This document shows, one piece after another, positions 18,216-27,716 of a stretch of DNA of 64,000 nt (its first letter is position 1; each line of letters opens with the position of its first letter). The DNA comes from Rhizobium sp. P32RR-XVIII (GTDB lineage: Bacteria; Pseudomonadota; Alphaproteobacteria; Rhizobiales; Rhizobiaceae): positions 372,001 to 436,000 of the forward strand of contig NZ_JABAIH010000005.1 in NCBI RefSeq assembly GCF_012641395.1, in the 5' to 3' direction. The translations under genes were made by a program, and so were the position numbers. The notes beneath the pieces were generated by a model that was not told where the DNA came from, ran no database searches, and worked only from the letters and a program-made list of their open reading frames with translations.

Positions 18216-19016
18216 ATGTCTTCAAGCTTCACTGTTCACGATGCGGCTGGCTACGAACAGCTCATGGGACGCTGGAGCCAGAAGCTCGCGCTTCCATTCA
18301 TAGAGTTCGCGGGCCTCGCCGATGGCGAGAAAGTACTTGACATCGGCTGCGGCACCGGCAGCCTCACCTTCGCGCTCGACCGAGCCGCCAGTCTCGGCGA
18401 GATCACCGCGATCGACTATTCGCCCGTCTTCGTCGAGGAGACAATTCGGCGCAACACCAGCCCTCGCATTAAGATCAGCCAGGCGGATGCCTGCTCCTTG
18501 CCATTTGAAGACGGAACCTTCGACCGTGCTTTGGCGCTGCTCGTCCTACATTTCGTGCCCGAGGCCGATACGGCGGTGGCGGAGATGGGCCGCGTCGTGC
18601 GGCCCGGCGGCACGGTGGCGGCAGCCGTCTGGGATCATCTCGGCGGCATGCCGGTCATGCGCATGATGGTCGACACGGTGGCGGCGCTCAGTGAGGCCGG
18701 GCGCCAGCTACGCAGTCGCTATTGCTTTCAGCCGATGATGCAGCCGGGCGAAATGAAGCGGGCTTTTGTCGAGCAAGGCCTCATGGATGTTGCGGAGACA
18801 CAGCTGCTGATCCGCATGGAATACCAGAACTTCGCTGACTTCTGGGCACCTATCGCCGCGGGCGAAGGGCCTCTTGGTCAATATATGACGACGCTCGGCG
18901 CCTCGGAGCGAGCCCGCGTCGATGCCGCCATCCGCGATGCCTATGAGGCGGGGCGACCGGACGGCGCGCGATCCTTTGCCAATGTCGCGTGGGCCTGCCG
19001 AGGCATTGTTCCCTGA
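18216..19016 (+). CDS. Class I SAM-dependent methyltransferase
   Basis: A 266-aa UbiE/Methyltransf_11-type enzyme. Motif I is VLDIGCGTGSLT (about residues 38-49), followed by an acidic motif ITAIDYS and the post-motif DGTFDRALALLVLHFV. The opening FTVHDAAGYEQLMGRWS is typical of a group of uncharacterised rhizobial methyltransferases. The ATG at 18216 is preferred over the in-frame ATG at 18204 because GGAGG lies 5 bases before it. It is divergent from the protease gene. The substrate is unknown. Confidence 0.85.
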   Translation: MSSSFTVHDAAGYEQLMGRWSQKLALPFIEFAGLADGEKVLDIGCGTGSLTFALDRAASLGEITAIDYSPVFVEETIRRNTSPRIKISQADACSLPFEDGTFDRALALLVLHFVPEADTAVAEMGRVVRPGGTVAAAVWDHLGGMPVMRMMVDTVAALSEAGRQLRSRYCFQPMMQPGEMKRAFVEQGLMDVAETQLLIRMEYQNFADFWAPIAAGEGPLGQYMTTLGASERARVDAAIRDAYEAGRPDGARSFANVAWACRGIVP

Positions 19017-19058
19017 GGCCCAAGCAGCTCGAGTGCGAGGGGCCGCTACAGCAGACTG

Positions 19059-19442
19059 TCATTGCTGTGCCGGCTGGAAGAGTTCGACGAAATTCCCGGA
19101 AGGATCGACCAGCAGGATTTGAGCGCCTCCGGGCCCTTTGACGATGTCGTTCCGGAAACGGACGCCAGCAGTGCGCAGCCGCGCGACGGTGGCAGGCAAA
19201 TCATCAACGATGAGATGAATGCGATTCCAGCCGCCCGGCTTTGGCTGTTCGCCATCCGGCATAGGCCGACCAGCCGAGCTTGTCGGCCCGCTCAAAAGGA
19301 GCCGTAAATTCCCCAGCTGCACATCCGCGAAGGCCGGAGCATAGTTCGTCAGAAGCGAGAAGCCGAGGTGGCTCGTATACCATGTGATAGCGGCCTCCAC
19401 ATCATCGACCATGTAGCGGACATTGACGGTGGTTTCCGGCAT
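19059..19442 (-). CDS. VOC-family (glyoxalase/bleomycin-resistance-like) protein
   Basis: A 127-aa single-module VOC protein with paired beta-alpha-beta-beta-beta units. Likely metal-site positions are the His of NRIHLIVDDL and the Glu of GNFVELFQ. Such proteins act as lyases, dioxygenases or binding proteins, and no substrate can be named. The ATG at 19442 follows GGGAGTGAGAACA; the frame is open a little further upstream. It converges on the methyltransferase with a 42-bp gap. Confidence 0.8.
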   Translation of the reverse strand: MPETTVNVRYMVDDVEAAITWYTSHLGFSLLTNYAPAFADVQLGNLRLLLSGPTSSAGRPMPDGEQPKPGGWNRIHLIVDDLPATVARLRTAGVRFRNDIVKGPGGAQILLVDPSGNFVELFQPAQQ

Positions 19443-19565
19443 TGTTCTCACTCCCGCACTCAACGGGCACGTTCAGGCTGACCCGTGGCCGTCATGCACA
19501 CGCCACTACTTTTACCACAGCTGAGGCACGGCCGATCGAAAAAAGCGAAGTGAGATTTGCAGGAG

Positions 19566-19593
19566 CCCCTTCTCCCGGGGCAGGGAGAAGGGG
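19566..19593. repeat. Perfect 11-bp-stem palindrome after gcvP
   Basis: CCCCTTCTCCC and GGGAGAAGGGG flank a 6-base loop. This CTTCTCCC/GGGAGAAG form recurs between genes in rhizobial genomes (from memory). It lies 9 bp after the gcvP stop and could also serve as its terminator or mRNA 3'-end stabiliser; no strong U tract follows directly. Confidence 0.6.
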
Positions 19594-19602
19594 ATCTTCA
19601 AG

Positions 19603-22467
19603 TTATTCGGCAGCCTCGGCGTAGCTCTCCACCGGCGGGCAGGTGCAGAGCAGGTTGCGGTCGCCATAGACGTTGTCGACGCGGTTGACCGGCGACCAGT
19701 ATTTGTCGACGCGGAAGGCACCTGGCGGGAAGCAGGCCTGTTCGCGCGAGTATGGGCGGTCCCATTCGCCGACCAGGTCTTCGACCGTGTGCGGGGCATT
19801 CTTCAGCGGGTTGTTCGCCTTGTCGGAGCGGCCTTCCTCGATGTCGCGGGCTTCCTGGCGGATCGCCAGCATCGCCTCGCAAAAGCGGTCGAGTTCGGCC
19901 TTGGTTTCCGATTCAGTCGGCTCGATCATCAATGTGCCTGATACCGGCCAGCTCATGGTCGGTGCGTGGAAGCCGCAGTCGATCAGGCGCTTGGCGACGT
20001 CGTCGACCGTGACGCCGGCGCTGTCGACCAGCGGGCGCGTGTCGATGATGCATTCATGCGCGACACGGCCGGCCTCGGATTTGTAGAGCACGTCGTAGGC
20101 GCCCTTGAGGCGGGCGGCGATGTAGTTGGCATTGAGGATCGCGACCTTGGTCGCCTGCGTCAGGCCTTCGCCGCCCATCATCAGGCAGTAGCTCCACGAG
20201 ATCGGCAGGATCGACGCCGAGCCGAAGGCTGCCGCCGAGACCGCACCGGAGCGACCGTCGGTTTCCGGATGGCCGGGGAGGTAGGGCGCCAGATGCGCCT
20301 TGACGCCGATCGGCCCCATGCCAGGACCGCCGCCGCCGTGCGGAATGCAGAAGGTCTTGTGCAGGTTGAGGTGGGAAACGTCCGAGCCGATGTCACCGGG
20401 ACGGGACAGGCCGACCATGGCGTTCATGTTGGCGCCGTCGAGATAGACCTGGCCGCCGTGGCTATGGACGATGTCGCAGATTTCCCTGACGGTCTCCTCG
20501 AAGACGCCGTGCGTCGACGGGTAGGTGATCATGCAGCAGGAGAGGTTCTCCGAATACTGCTCCGCCTTGGCACGGAAGTCATCCATGTCGATGTCGCCGT
20601 TGTCGCGAACCTTGACCACGACCACCTTCATGCCGGCCATCTGCGCAGAGGCTGGGTTGGTGCCGTGTGCCGAGGTCGGGATGAGGCAGACGTCGCGATG
20701 CGTATCGCCATTCGCCAGGTGATAGTTGCGGATCGTCAAGAGGCCGGCATATTCGCCCTGCGCGCCGGAATTCGGCTGCATCGAGAAGGCGTCGTAGCCG
20801 GTCACCGCGCAGAGCTTTTCGATGAGATCGTCGATCATCTCGCGATAGCCCAGCGCTTGGTCGGCCGGCACGAAAGGATGGATGTCGGAAAATTCCGGCC
20901 AGGTGATCGGCAGCATTTCCGCCGTCGCATTCAGCTTCATCGTGCAGGAACCGAGCGGGATCATCGCCCGGTCGAGCGCCAGGTCGCGGTCCGAAAGCCG
21001 GCGGATGTAGCGGGTCATTTCGCTTTCGGCGCGGTTCATGTGGAAGATCGGATGCGTCAGGTAATCGCTGGTGCGCAGCAGATCCTTCGGCAGGCGGTAG
21101 CCCGGCTCGAAATCGGCGATCGCGAAGTTGCCGCCGAAGGCGCGCCAGACGGCCTCAAGGGTTGCAGGGCGGGTGCGCTCGTCGAGGCTCATGCCGATCT
21201 TCGTATCGCCCACCTTGCGAAGGTTGACGCCTTCCGCAACGGCGGCGCGCAGGATGAGGCCCTGCATATGGCCGACGTCCACGGTGAACGTGTCGAAGAA
21301 GGTTTCCGGCTCGACCGTGTAGCCGAGCTTTTCGAGACCCTTTGCCATCAGCACCGCCTTCTGGTGGACCTGCTGGGCAATCGCCTTGATGCCCTTCGGA
21401 CCGTGGAAAACGGCATACATGGAGGCCATCACGGCCAGCAGCACCTGTGCGGTGCAGATGTTCGACGTCGCCTTTTCGCGGCGGATATGCTGCTCGCGGG
21501 TCTGCAGCGACAGGCGGTAAGCGCGGTTACCGCGCGCATCGACGGAGACGCCGACGAGACGGCCGGGCATGGAGCGCTTGATCGCATCCTTGACGGACAT
21601 GTAGGCCGCATGCGGACCGCCATAGCCGACCGGAACGCCGAAGCGCTGCGAGGAGCCGATGGCGATATCGGCGCCCATTTCGCCAGGCGACTTCAGGAGC
21701 GTCAGGGCCAGGATATCGGCTGCGACGACGGCGATCGCGCCGGTCTGGTGGAGGCGGGCGATCAGGCCGGAGAAATCATGCACATGGCCGTGCGTGCCCG
21801 GATACTGGAAGATCGCGCCGAAGACTTCAGTCGGGTCGAGATCGGTGAAAGGGTTGCCGACGATGACGGTCCAGCCGAGCGGCTCGGCGCGGGTGCGGAT
21901 GAGCGCGATTGTCTGCGGATGGCAGTCGGCATCGACGAAGAAGGCCTTTGCCTTCGACTTGGAGACGCGTTCGGCCATAGCCATGGCTTCGGCGGCGGCC
22001 GTGGCCTCGTCGAGCAGCGAGGCATTGGCGACGTCGAGGCCGGTGAGGTCGCAGATCATCGTCTGGTAGTTCAGCAGCGCCTCGAGGCGGCCCTGGCTGA
22101 TTTCAGGCTGGTAGGGCGTGTAGGCCGTGTACCAGGCCGGGTTTTCGAGGATGGTGCGCTGGATGACCGGCGGCGTGATCGTGCCGTAATATCCCTGGCC
22201 GATCAGCGAGGTCAGCACCTTGTTCTTGTTGGCGGTCTCGCGCAGCTTGTCGAGCGCCTCGCGCTCTGTCATCGGGGCGCCCCATGCCAGCGGCTGCTTC
22301 TGGCGGATGGAGGGTGGCACCGTCGCATCAATCAAGGCATTGAGGCTGCCGTAGCCGATGACCTTCAGCATGTCAGCCATTTCAGCCGGCGAGGGGCCGA
22401 TATGGCGGCGATTGGCGAAGTCGTAGGGCTGGTAGTCCGTGAACTGGAATTCCGTGGGCGTCGTCAT
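19603..22467 (-). CDS. gcvP: Glycine dehydrogenase (decarboxylating), P protein
   Basis: The 954-aa single-chain P protein decarboxylates glycine and passes the aminomethyl group to the lipoyl arm of GcvH. The N-terminal half has the [14 protein letters not shown] opening, and the PLP lysine is in [17 protein letters not shown] (about residue 704). It is the last gene of gcvTHP and its ATG overlaps the gcvH stop (TAATG), which implies translational coupling. A long frame on the opposite strand is only a shadow of its codon pattern. Confidence 0.98.
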   Translation of the reverse strand: MTTPTEFQFTDYQPYDFANRRHIGPSPAEMADMLKVIGYGSLNALIDATVPPSIRQKQPLAWGAPMTEREALDKLRETANKNKVLTSLIGQGYYGTITPPVIQRTILENPAWYTAYTPYQPEISQGRLEALLNYQTMICDLTGLDVANASLLDEATAAAEAMAMAERVSKSKAKAFFVDADCHPQTIALIRTRAEPLGWTVIVGNPFTDLDPTEVFGAIFQYPGTHGHVHDFSGLIARLHQTGAIAVVAADILALTLLKSPGEMGADIAIGSSQRFGVPVGYGGPHAAYMSVKDAIKRSMPGRLVGVSVDARGNRAYRLSLQTREQHIRREKATSNICTAQVLLAVMASMYAVFHGPKGIKAIAQQVHQKAVLMAKGLEKLGYTVEPETFFDTFTVDVGHMQGLILRAAVAEGVNLRKVGDTKIGMSLDERTRPATLEAVWRAFGGNFAIADFEPGYRLPKDLLRTSDYLTHPIFHMNRAESEMTRYIRRLSDRDLALDRAMIPLGSCTMKLNATAEMLPITWPEFSDIHPFVPADQALGYREMIDDLIEKLCAVTGYDAFSMQPNSGAQGEYAGLLTIRNYHLANGDTHRDVCLIPTSAHGTNPASAQMAGMKVVVVKVRDNGDIDMDDFRAKAEQYSENLSCCMITYPSTHGVFEETVREICDIVHSHGGQVYLDGANMNAMVGLSRPGDIGSDVSHLNLHKTFCIPHGGGGPGMGPIGVKAHLAPYLPGHPETDGRSGAVSAAAFGSASILPISWSYCLMMGGEGLTQATKVAILNANYIAARLKGAYDVLYKSEAGRVAHECIIDTRPLVDSAGVTVDDVAKRLIDCGFHAPTMSWPVSGTLMIEPTESETKAELDRFCEAMLAIRQEARDIEEGRSDKANNPLKNAPHTVEDLVGEWDRPYSREQACFPPGAFRVDKYWSPVNRVDNVYGDRNLLCTCPPVESYAEAAE

Positions 22468-22829
22468 TACGCGGTGAGCTCCTTGTAGGCCGCCTCTTCG
22501 AGGAGGCCATCTGCATCGGCCGGGTTCTTGAGCTTCAGCTTGAAGAACCAGCCGGCACCCTGCGGGTCGGAATTCACCAGCGACGGATCGGCGGTAATTG
22601 CCAGGTTGACTTCAGTGATCTCGCCATCGAGCGGACAATAAACGTCGGAAGCAGCCTTTACGGATTCGACCGTCGCGGCGGCATCATTCTTGGAGAAGCT
22701 GCTGCCTACTTCTGGCAGTTCGACGAAAACGAGGTCGCCGAGTTGATCGACGGCATAGCTCGTGATCCCGACCGTCGCAACGCCGCCTTCAATCTTCAGC
22801 CACTCGTGTTCTTCGGTAAATTTCAGCAT
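22467..22829 (-). CDS. gcvH: Glycine cleavage system H protein
   Basis: The 120-aa lipoyl carrier shuttles the aminomethyl group between P and T proteins. The lipoylated lysine is Lys58 in VESVKAAS, preceded by the EEHEWL opening typical of GcvH. It starts 23 bp after gcvT, with GAGAGGA as ribosome site, and overlaps gcvP by one base. LipB encoded later in this window supplies the octanoyl group for such lipoylation. Confidence 0.97.
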   Translation of the reverse strand: MLKFTEEHEWLKIEGGVATVGITSYAVDQLGDLVFVELPEVGSSFSKNDAAATVESVKAASDVYCPLDGEITEVNLAITADPSLVNSDPQGAGWFFKLKLKNPADADGLLEEAAYKELTA

Positions 22830-22852
22830 GGTTCGTCCTCTCTGGAAAACTA

Positions 22853-23989
22853 TTAGCGTTTATAGGTCGGCGTGATGAAGGGAAGCGCAATGACGGTGAG
22901 GGGCAGGTACTTGCCGCGCACTTCGGCGTAAATCTGAGTTCCCGCGGCCGAATGCGAAACCGGCACGTAGCCCATGGCAACCGGACCTTCTACACTGGGA
23001 CCGAAGCCGCCCGAGGTGACTTCGCCGATCTCGGTCTTGCCTTCGGCATCCGCGTAAAGCTTTGAGTGGCCGCGCACCGGCGCCTTGCCCTCGGGCTTCA
23101 GGCCGACGCGGCGGCGCTTGGCGCCATTGTCGAGTTCGGAAAGAATGCGTTCGGCACCCGGAAAACCGCCGGCGCGCGCTCCGCCCGTCCTACGGGCCTT
23201 CTGCATGGCCCATTCGAGCGCGGCCTCGATCGGCGTAGTCGTCGTGTCAATGTCGTTGCCATAGAGGCAGAGACCGGCTTCCAGCCGAAGTGAATCGCGG
23301 GCTCCAAGACCGATCGGCTGCACGTCCGGATGCTCGAGCAGCCGTTTGGCGATATCTTCGGCCATCTCCTGCGGTACCGAGATTTCGTAGCCGTCTTCGC
23401 CGGTGTAGCCGGAGCGGGACACAAGACAGGAGACATCGTGCAGGCGGCAATGGCGCACGTCCATGAACTTCATCGCGGCGACGTCGGCCCAGAGTTCGGC
23501 GAGCACATCGACTGCGTGCGGCCCCTGAAGAGCGATCAGTGCCCGATCGAGCACGGTAATGTCGCAGCGGTCGCCGATATGCTTCCGCAGATGCGCGACG
23601 TCGGCCTCCTTGCAGGCGGCGTTGACCACGACGAAGAGGTGGTCGTCGAGATGGGCGATCATCAGGTCGTCGAGGATGCCGCCGTTCTCGTCGGTGAAGA
23701 AGCCATAACGCTGGCGCCCTTCCGCCAGACCGAGGATGTCCACCGGGACGAGGCTTTCCAGCGCAAGCGCGGCGTCTTCGTATTTGCCGGACTTCGCCTT
23801 CACGATGACCTGGCCCATGTGCGAGACATCGAACAGGCCGCCTGCGGTGCGCGTCTGCAGGTGTTCCTTCATGACGCCCGCCGGATATTGCACCGGCATC
23901 TCGTAGCCTGCAAAGGGGACCATGCGGGCGCCGAGCGAAAGATGCAGCGCGTGAAGCGGAGTTTTCTTGAGGGCAGCAGTATCGTCCAA
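22853..23989 (-). CDS. gcvT: Aminomethyltransferase, T protein (TTG start)
   Basis: The T protein releases ammonia and transfers the methylene group to tetrahydrofolate. The 378-aa protein starts [21 protein letters not shown] and contains the folate-site segments [12 protein letters not shown] and LFDVSHMGQ. The start is judged to be TTG at 23989 because GGAGG lies 5 bases before it and the conserved sequence begins there; the much longer open frame runs through the riboswitch and is not coding. A TTG start would lower initiation, which may suit riboswitch control. Confidence 0.95.
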   Translation of the reverse strand: MDDTAALKKTPLHALHLSLGARMVPFAGYEMPVQYPAGVMKEHLQTRTAGGLFDVSHMGQVIVKAKSGKYEDAALALESLVPVDILGLAEGRQRYGFFTDENGGILDDLMIAHLDDHLFVVVNAACKEADVAHLRKHIGDRCDITVLDRALIALQGPHAVDVLAELWADVAAMKFMDVRHCRLHDVSCLVSRSGYTGEDGYEISVPQEMAEDIAKRLLEHPDVQPIGLGARDSLRLEAGLCLYGNDIDTTTTPIEAALEWAMQKARRTGGARAGGFPGAERILSELDNGAKRRRVGLKPEGKAPVRGHSKLYADAEGKTEIGEVTSGGFGPSVEGPVAMGYVPVSHSAAGTQIYAEVRGKYLPLTVIALPFITPTYKR

Positions 23990-24065
23990 TGACGCCTCCG
24001 GGGTTTGCGCGTGGAATCCCAAGCGCGGGCTCAAATCTGCAGGCACCGCCGCGCCTGTCTTTCGA

Positions 24066-24230
24066 GCCCCCTCTGTCCCTGTGCCTGAGATTGTTATCCC
24101 TTCGGCGAGCGTTTCGAGAACGCTTCTCTCCAGAGTTCCGTCTGCCCCTTGTGGTCCTTTTGCCTGAGAGTTTCCGGGGCGGTTGCTCCTTCGGCACCGG
24201 TCGCTAGCGGACCGGATTCTCCCAACAAGG
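24066..24230 (-). ncRNA. Tandem glycine riboswitch upstream of gcvT
   Basis: On the minus strand the leader holds two glycine aptamers in series. Aptamer 1 (about 24230-24141) begins GGGAGAAT and includes CTCTCAGGCAAAAGGACC. Aptamer 2 (about 24140-24066) begins CTCTGGAGAGA and includes AATCTCAGGCACAGGGAC. These conserved elements define the gcvT riboswitch, which turns on gcv expression when glycine is plentiful. The 76-base distance from its end to the TTG start contains the expression platform. Confidence 0.93.
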
Positions 24231-24390
24231 TCGCCGCAATTATCCGGCGGAGCGGGTTGTTGGCAAGGGGGAATGTCGCCGCCGAGCAAATTTTTGTCGC
24301 GCTTTCCGTGGGCCAGCGTCTGATCTGCGGCAAAACGCTTTTGCTTTTTGCCGGTAAAGTGGTTAATCGCAAAGTCGCCGAGGGGATTTG

Positions 24391-24771
24391 ATGACGGACA
24401 GGAGCCGAAGAGCTGGGATGCTGACACGCGTAGTCTGCGCGTTGAGCCTGCTTTTGCTCGGCCTTGCGCATCAGGCTCCGCAGGTCTCGGCCGAGCCCGC
24501 TTATAACGGCGCGGAATACGGCCTGCCGGACGGCTCGTATGCCTCGCTCTGCGTGACGGTCACCGACACTGATGGCAGGGCGGTTCCGCCGAAGCCGAAT
24601 TGTGAAGTCTGCCGGCTCGCGGCTTCCGTCATTTTGCCAGGGCCTGACTCCGGCTCGTGGCTGCATCTCGAATTCGCCTCGCTGCATAATCCGCCGGTTG
24701 AGGCGCATGTGACTATCGGCGCGCGTGCCGTCGAACAGCCGAAATCCAGGGGGCCCCCGGCTCTGGTCTGA
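24391..24771 (+). CDS. Small secreted DUF2946-like protein
   Basis: A 126-aa protein with an N-terminal hydrophobic signal (ALSLLLLGLAHQAPQVSA) and a CEVCRL dicysteine motif near residue 70. It ends in KSRGPPALV, a tail like the RAPPA end of DUF2946 proteins. That family is commonly encoded beside copper-handling genes, and the next gene here is a YcnI-PCuAC fusion. A metal role is inferred. The ATG at 24391 follows AGGGGATTTG; an in-frame TTG lies one codon before it. Confidence 0.6.
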   Translation: MTDRSRRAGMLTRVVCALSLLLLGLAHQAPQVSAEPAYNGAEYGLPDGSYASLCVTVTDTDGRAVPPKPNCEVCRLAASVILPGPDSGSWLHLEFASLHNPPVEAHVTIGARAVEQPKSRGPPALV

Positions 24772-24850
24772 TCTCCAGCCATGACCGAAATGACACTATA
24801 GTGCCGGTACGCCAGGGTTCGCAGGTAGTAACCGGCGGGGAGATATTCCA

Positions 24851-25816
24851 ATGAAGGCAATTAAAACACTCGGCGGCGTCGCGCTGCTTTCCGCTACCAC
24901 GTTCACCGCCGCGCAGGCACATGTGAGTTTCCTAGATCCGCAGGCGCCGCAAGAGAAGACGATCCTTGTCACGCTGCAGGTCTCGCATGGATGCGACGGC
25001 AAGACGACGAACGAGGTACAGGTCAAACTGCCCGAAGGGTTTGTGTTCGCAAAGCCGCAGCCAAAGGCGGGCTGGGAACTCGAGATCGTCAAGGGCGACT
25101 ACAAGAAGAGTTACGACAATCACGGCACCGCAGTAACATCCGGCGCTGTCGAGATCCGCTGGAAGGGCGGCAATCTCTCCGACGATTTCTACGACACCTT
25201 CGTCATTCAGGGTAAGATCTCTAGGGTCGAAGGCGGGACGCCGCTCGCTTTTCCGGTCACCCAGCTTTGTGGCGATGCCGTAGCAGCTTGGGATGAGGTC
25301 GCCAAGGAAGGCGGCAATCCGCACAAGCTCAAAAACCCGGCGCCGTTGCTGACGGTCGTTGCAGGCGCGGAACATGATCACGGCCATGATGATATGGCTG
25401 GCATGGATATGAGCGGCATGGCAGGTGACACGGTAACGCTCGGCGATCTCCAGATTTCCGGCGCTTTTGCAAAGGCGATGCTTCCCGGCCAGCCGGTCGG
25501 TGGCGGCTTCTTCACCATCAGCAACAACGGCAAGACCGACGACAGGCTCGTCTCGATCTCGTCCCCCAATGCGGGCGAAGTTGAATTGCACGAGATGGCG
25601 ATGCAGGACAATGTCATGAAGATGCGGGAGCTGAAGGACGGTATTCCCGTGCCGGCTGGCGGGACCGTGACGCTCGCACCGGGAGGCCTGCACCTGATGT
25701 TCCAGAAGGTCAAGGCGCCGTTCAAGCAGGGCGACAGCGTGCCCGTGACACTGACCTTCGAGAAAGCCGGCAAGGTCGATCTGACGTTGAAGGTGCTTTC
25801 GGCTCAGGGCAAGTGA
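24851..25816 (+). CDS. YcnI (DUF1775) - PCu(A)C fusion, periplasmic copper protein
   Basis: A signal peptide (cut near AQA, residue 23) leaves a mature N terminus His-Val-Ser-Phe. That His is the copper ligand of the YcnI/DUF1775 domain (about 24-165). A His/Met-rich linker (DHGHDDMAGMDMSGM) joins a PCu(A)C domain (about 190-321) with the expected H-x-M...M...H-x-M ligands: HEMAM and LHLMF. PCu(A)C proteins deliver Cu(I) to cytochrome oxidase CuA. The fusion suggests one protein covers copper binding and delivery. It probably works with the preceding DUF2946-like gene and ends in its own terminator. Confidence 0.9.
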   Translation: MKAIKTLGGVALLSATTFTAAQAHVSFLDPQAPQEKTILVTLQVSHGCDGKTTNEVQVKLPEGFVFAKPQPKAGWELEIVKGDYKKSYDNHGTAVTSGAVEIRWKGGNLSDDFYDTFVIQGKISRVEGGTPLAFPVTQLCGDAVAAWDEVAKEGGNPHKLKNPAPLLTVVAGAEHDHGHDDMAGMDMSGMAGDTVTLGDLQISGAFAKAMLPGQPVGGGFFTISNNGKTDDRLVSISSPNAGEVELHEMAMQDNVMKMRELKDGIPVPAGGTVTLAPGGLHLMFQKVKAPFKQGDSVPVTLTFEKAGKVDLTLKVLSAQGK

Positions 25817-25826
25817 TCAGGCGGAG

Positions 25827-25853
25827 GCCCGCGGCATGCGTCGCGGGCTTTTC
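25827..25853 (+). terminator. Intrinsic terminator after the copper protein gene
   Basis: A 7-bp stem GCCCGCG / CGCGGGC with an 8-base loop is followed by TTTTC. It lies 10 bp after the stop codon. Confidence 0.75.
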
Positions 25854-25872
25854 GCTTCCCCGGCGACGGAAT

Positions 25873-26139
25873 TCAGGAATCTTCGTAGGATTTCAGAGCC
25901 TGCCGTAAACCGGCCTGCGGCTGCTTGTTGCCACTCGTCATGAGGTCGAGAGCGATCTCGGTCGATTGGATGATGTTCTGGGTTTCCTCGACTTCATCCG
26001 CCGTCGTGCCCTTGAGCTGGCGATCGGCGATACGGCGCGCATCCTTGGCGGCAATGCTCGCAGGCACGCGGGGAGCGATCCTCAGCGTCTCGAAAGCGGC
26101 AGCGGCGGTGCTCGCGGATATCGTAATGACCTGTGCCAT
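25873..26139 (-). CDS. Conserved small protein of unknown function
   Basis: The 88-aa protein is Ala- and Thr-rich at the N terminus and then forms a probable helix (KDARRIADRQLKGTTADEV). No signal peptide or transmembrane segment is seen, and I do not recognise a family. Its coding pattern is regular, and it faces crcB divergently across 118 bp. It may be a rhizobial lineage-specific gene. Confidence 0.55.
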   Translation of the reverse strand: MAQVITISASTAAAAFETLRIAPRVPASIAAKDARRIADRQLKGTTADEVEETQNIIQSTEIALDLMTSGNKQPQAGLRQALKSYEDS

Positions 26140-26257
26140 ACTGATATGGTACAGGCTCTTTGTTTGTGTCCGGCTAAAGAAATTAATAGCATTTTACTGA
26201 ACTGCAGATCTTTTCCTGCCGCTTGGAATCCATGGATTTGTGACGTAAGGCGAACGC

Positions 26258-26635
26258 ATGATTCAGGCTTTTCTTGTGGGCGCCGGCGGCGCCATCGGTT
26301 CGCTTCTGAGATATTATGTCGGCCAATGGTCGCTTCGGCTCATGGGGCCGAACTTTCCGTGGGGCACGCTGATCATCAACATCGTGGGATGCTTTGCCAT
26401 CGGCGTTCTTGCTGAAATGATCGCACGCAGGTTCAACGCCTCTGTCGAACTGAGGCTTCTGCTCATCACCGGCTTTCTCGGCGGCTTCACAACCTTCTCG
26501 GCCTTTTCGCTCGATGCGATTTCGCTCTTCGAGCGCGGCGACGCTGTCTCCGGCTGGCTCTACATCACCGCAAGCGTCGGGTTTTCGATGGCCGCTGTCA
26601 CGGCTGGACTCGCCGCGGCGCGTGCTTTGATCTGA
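26258..26635 (+). CDS. crcB: Fluoride ion channel CrcB/Fluc
   Basis: A 125-aa four-helix membrane protein that exports fluoride as an inverted dual-topology dimer. The signatures are GGAIGSLLRYYV (residues 10-21), WGTLIINIVGCF and GFLGGFTTFSAFS, which carry the Asn, Phe box and Thr/Ser residues of the pore. The length is normal. No fluoride riboswitch is visible in the short leader. Confidence 0.95.
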   Translation: MIQAFLVGAGGAIGSLLRYYVGQWSLRLMGPNFPWGTLIINIVGCFAIGVLAEMIARRFNASVELRLLLITGFLGGFTTFSAFSLDAISLFERGDAVSGWLYITASVGFSMAAVTAGLAAARALI

Positions 26636-26720
26636 AAGGCGGTTTCCGCGCGCGGAAAAATGATCTAAAGCCAGCGGCAACAGCCGCGTGGCGCGCTCAA
26701 GATATCCCGAAAGAACAAGA

Positions 26721-27716
26721 ATGGCCGGTATCGAACATATCAAGGTGGAAGCCGACGAGGCGGGCATGCGGCTCGACCGCTGGTTCAAGGTTCATTTTCC
26801 GGGCCTCGGCTTCGGCCAGCTGCAGAAGCTGTTGCGCTCGGGCCAGGTCCGCGTCGACGGCGGGCGGGTCAAGACCGACGCGCGCGTGCAGCCCGGCCAA
26901 ATGGTCCGCGTGCCACCGCTCGATGTCGACACCAAGGTGAAATCAGGGCCGATTGCCGGCAAGGACCTGAAGCACTCCGGTGATGCGGAGCTTCTGGCCC
27001 GCATGGTCCTTCACGAGGACGACAAGGTGATCGTGCTCAACAAACCTGCCGGCCTCGCCGTTCAGGGCGGCTCCGGCGTCAGCCGTCACATCGACAAGAT
27101 GCTGGAGGCATGGACGAGCCCGAAGGGCGAAAAGCCGCGGCTCGTGCATCGTCTCGACCGCGATACATCGGGCGTACTCGTGATCGCCCGCACGCGCGGG
27201 GCGGCGCAGAAGCTCACCGCGGCCTTCCGCGAGCGGGATACCAAGAAAACCTATTGGTCGCTGGTGAAGGGCGTGCCTCGCAAGCACGAGGACAAGATCT
27301 CCACCTGGCTGGTCAAGGAGGCGACCGCGGACGGCGATCGCATGCGTATCGCCAAGCATGGCGAGGATGGTGCGGATCATGCCGTATCCTACTACCGCGT
27401 GCTCGAAACGGCAGCACAGCGCCTCGCATGGCTTGAGATGGAGCCCTATACCGGCCGGACGCACCAGCTCCGCGTTCACGCGCTCCATATCGGCCATCCG
27501 ATCATCGGCGATCCGAAATATTTCGACGACGACCCGAATTGGGATTTCCCGGGCGGCATCCAGAAGCGCCTGCATCTGCACGCGCGCCATATCGATATTC
27601 CGCACCCCTCCGGTGGCCGCCTCCGCATTACGGCGCCACTGCCGCCACACATGGTGCAAAGCTGGAACCTGCTTGGCTTCGATGAAAATTCGGCAGACGG
27701 AGCTTATGACGAATGA
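26721..27716 (+). CDS. RluC/RluD-family 23S rRNA pseudouridine synthase
   Basis: An N-terminal S4 domain (about residues 10-70) binds RNA, and the catalytic domain carries HRLDRDTSGVLV with the essential Asp. The later GRTHQLRVHALHIGHPIIGDPKY is also diagnostic. The 331-aa length and S4 domain fit RluC, but RluD cannot be excluded. The ATG at 26721 is preferred over one 11 codons upstream. Its stop overlaps the next start by ATGA, so the HAD gene is coupled. Confidence 0.92.
   Translation: MAGIEHIKVEADEAGMRLDRWFKVHFPGLGFGQLQKLLRSGQVRVDGGRVKTDARVQPGQMVRVPPLDVDTKVKSGPIAGKDLKHSGDAELLARMVLHEDDKVIVLNKPAGLAVQGGSGVSRHIDKMLEAWTSPKGEKPRLVHRLDRDTSGVLVIARTRGAAQKLTAAFRERDTKKTYWSLVKGVPRKHEDKISTWLVKEATADGDRMRIAKHGEDGADHAVSYYRVLETAAQRLAWLEMEPYTGRTHQLRVHALHIGHPIIGDPKYFDDDPNWDFPGGIQKRLHLHARHIDIPHPSGGRLRITAPLPPHMVQSWNLLGFDENSADGAYDE

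Noticed and set aside
19966..22488. 840-codon open frame on the plus strand opposite gcvP
   Set aside because: It is an antisense shadow of the GC-rich codon pattern of gcvP. It is rich in Arg, Asp, His and Val without domain character, and gcvP is a certain gene.
26140..26257. Fluoride riboswitch before crcB
   Set aside because: The conserved GGCGAUGG..-type opening and pseudoknot sequence were not found in the leader.
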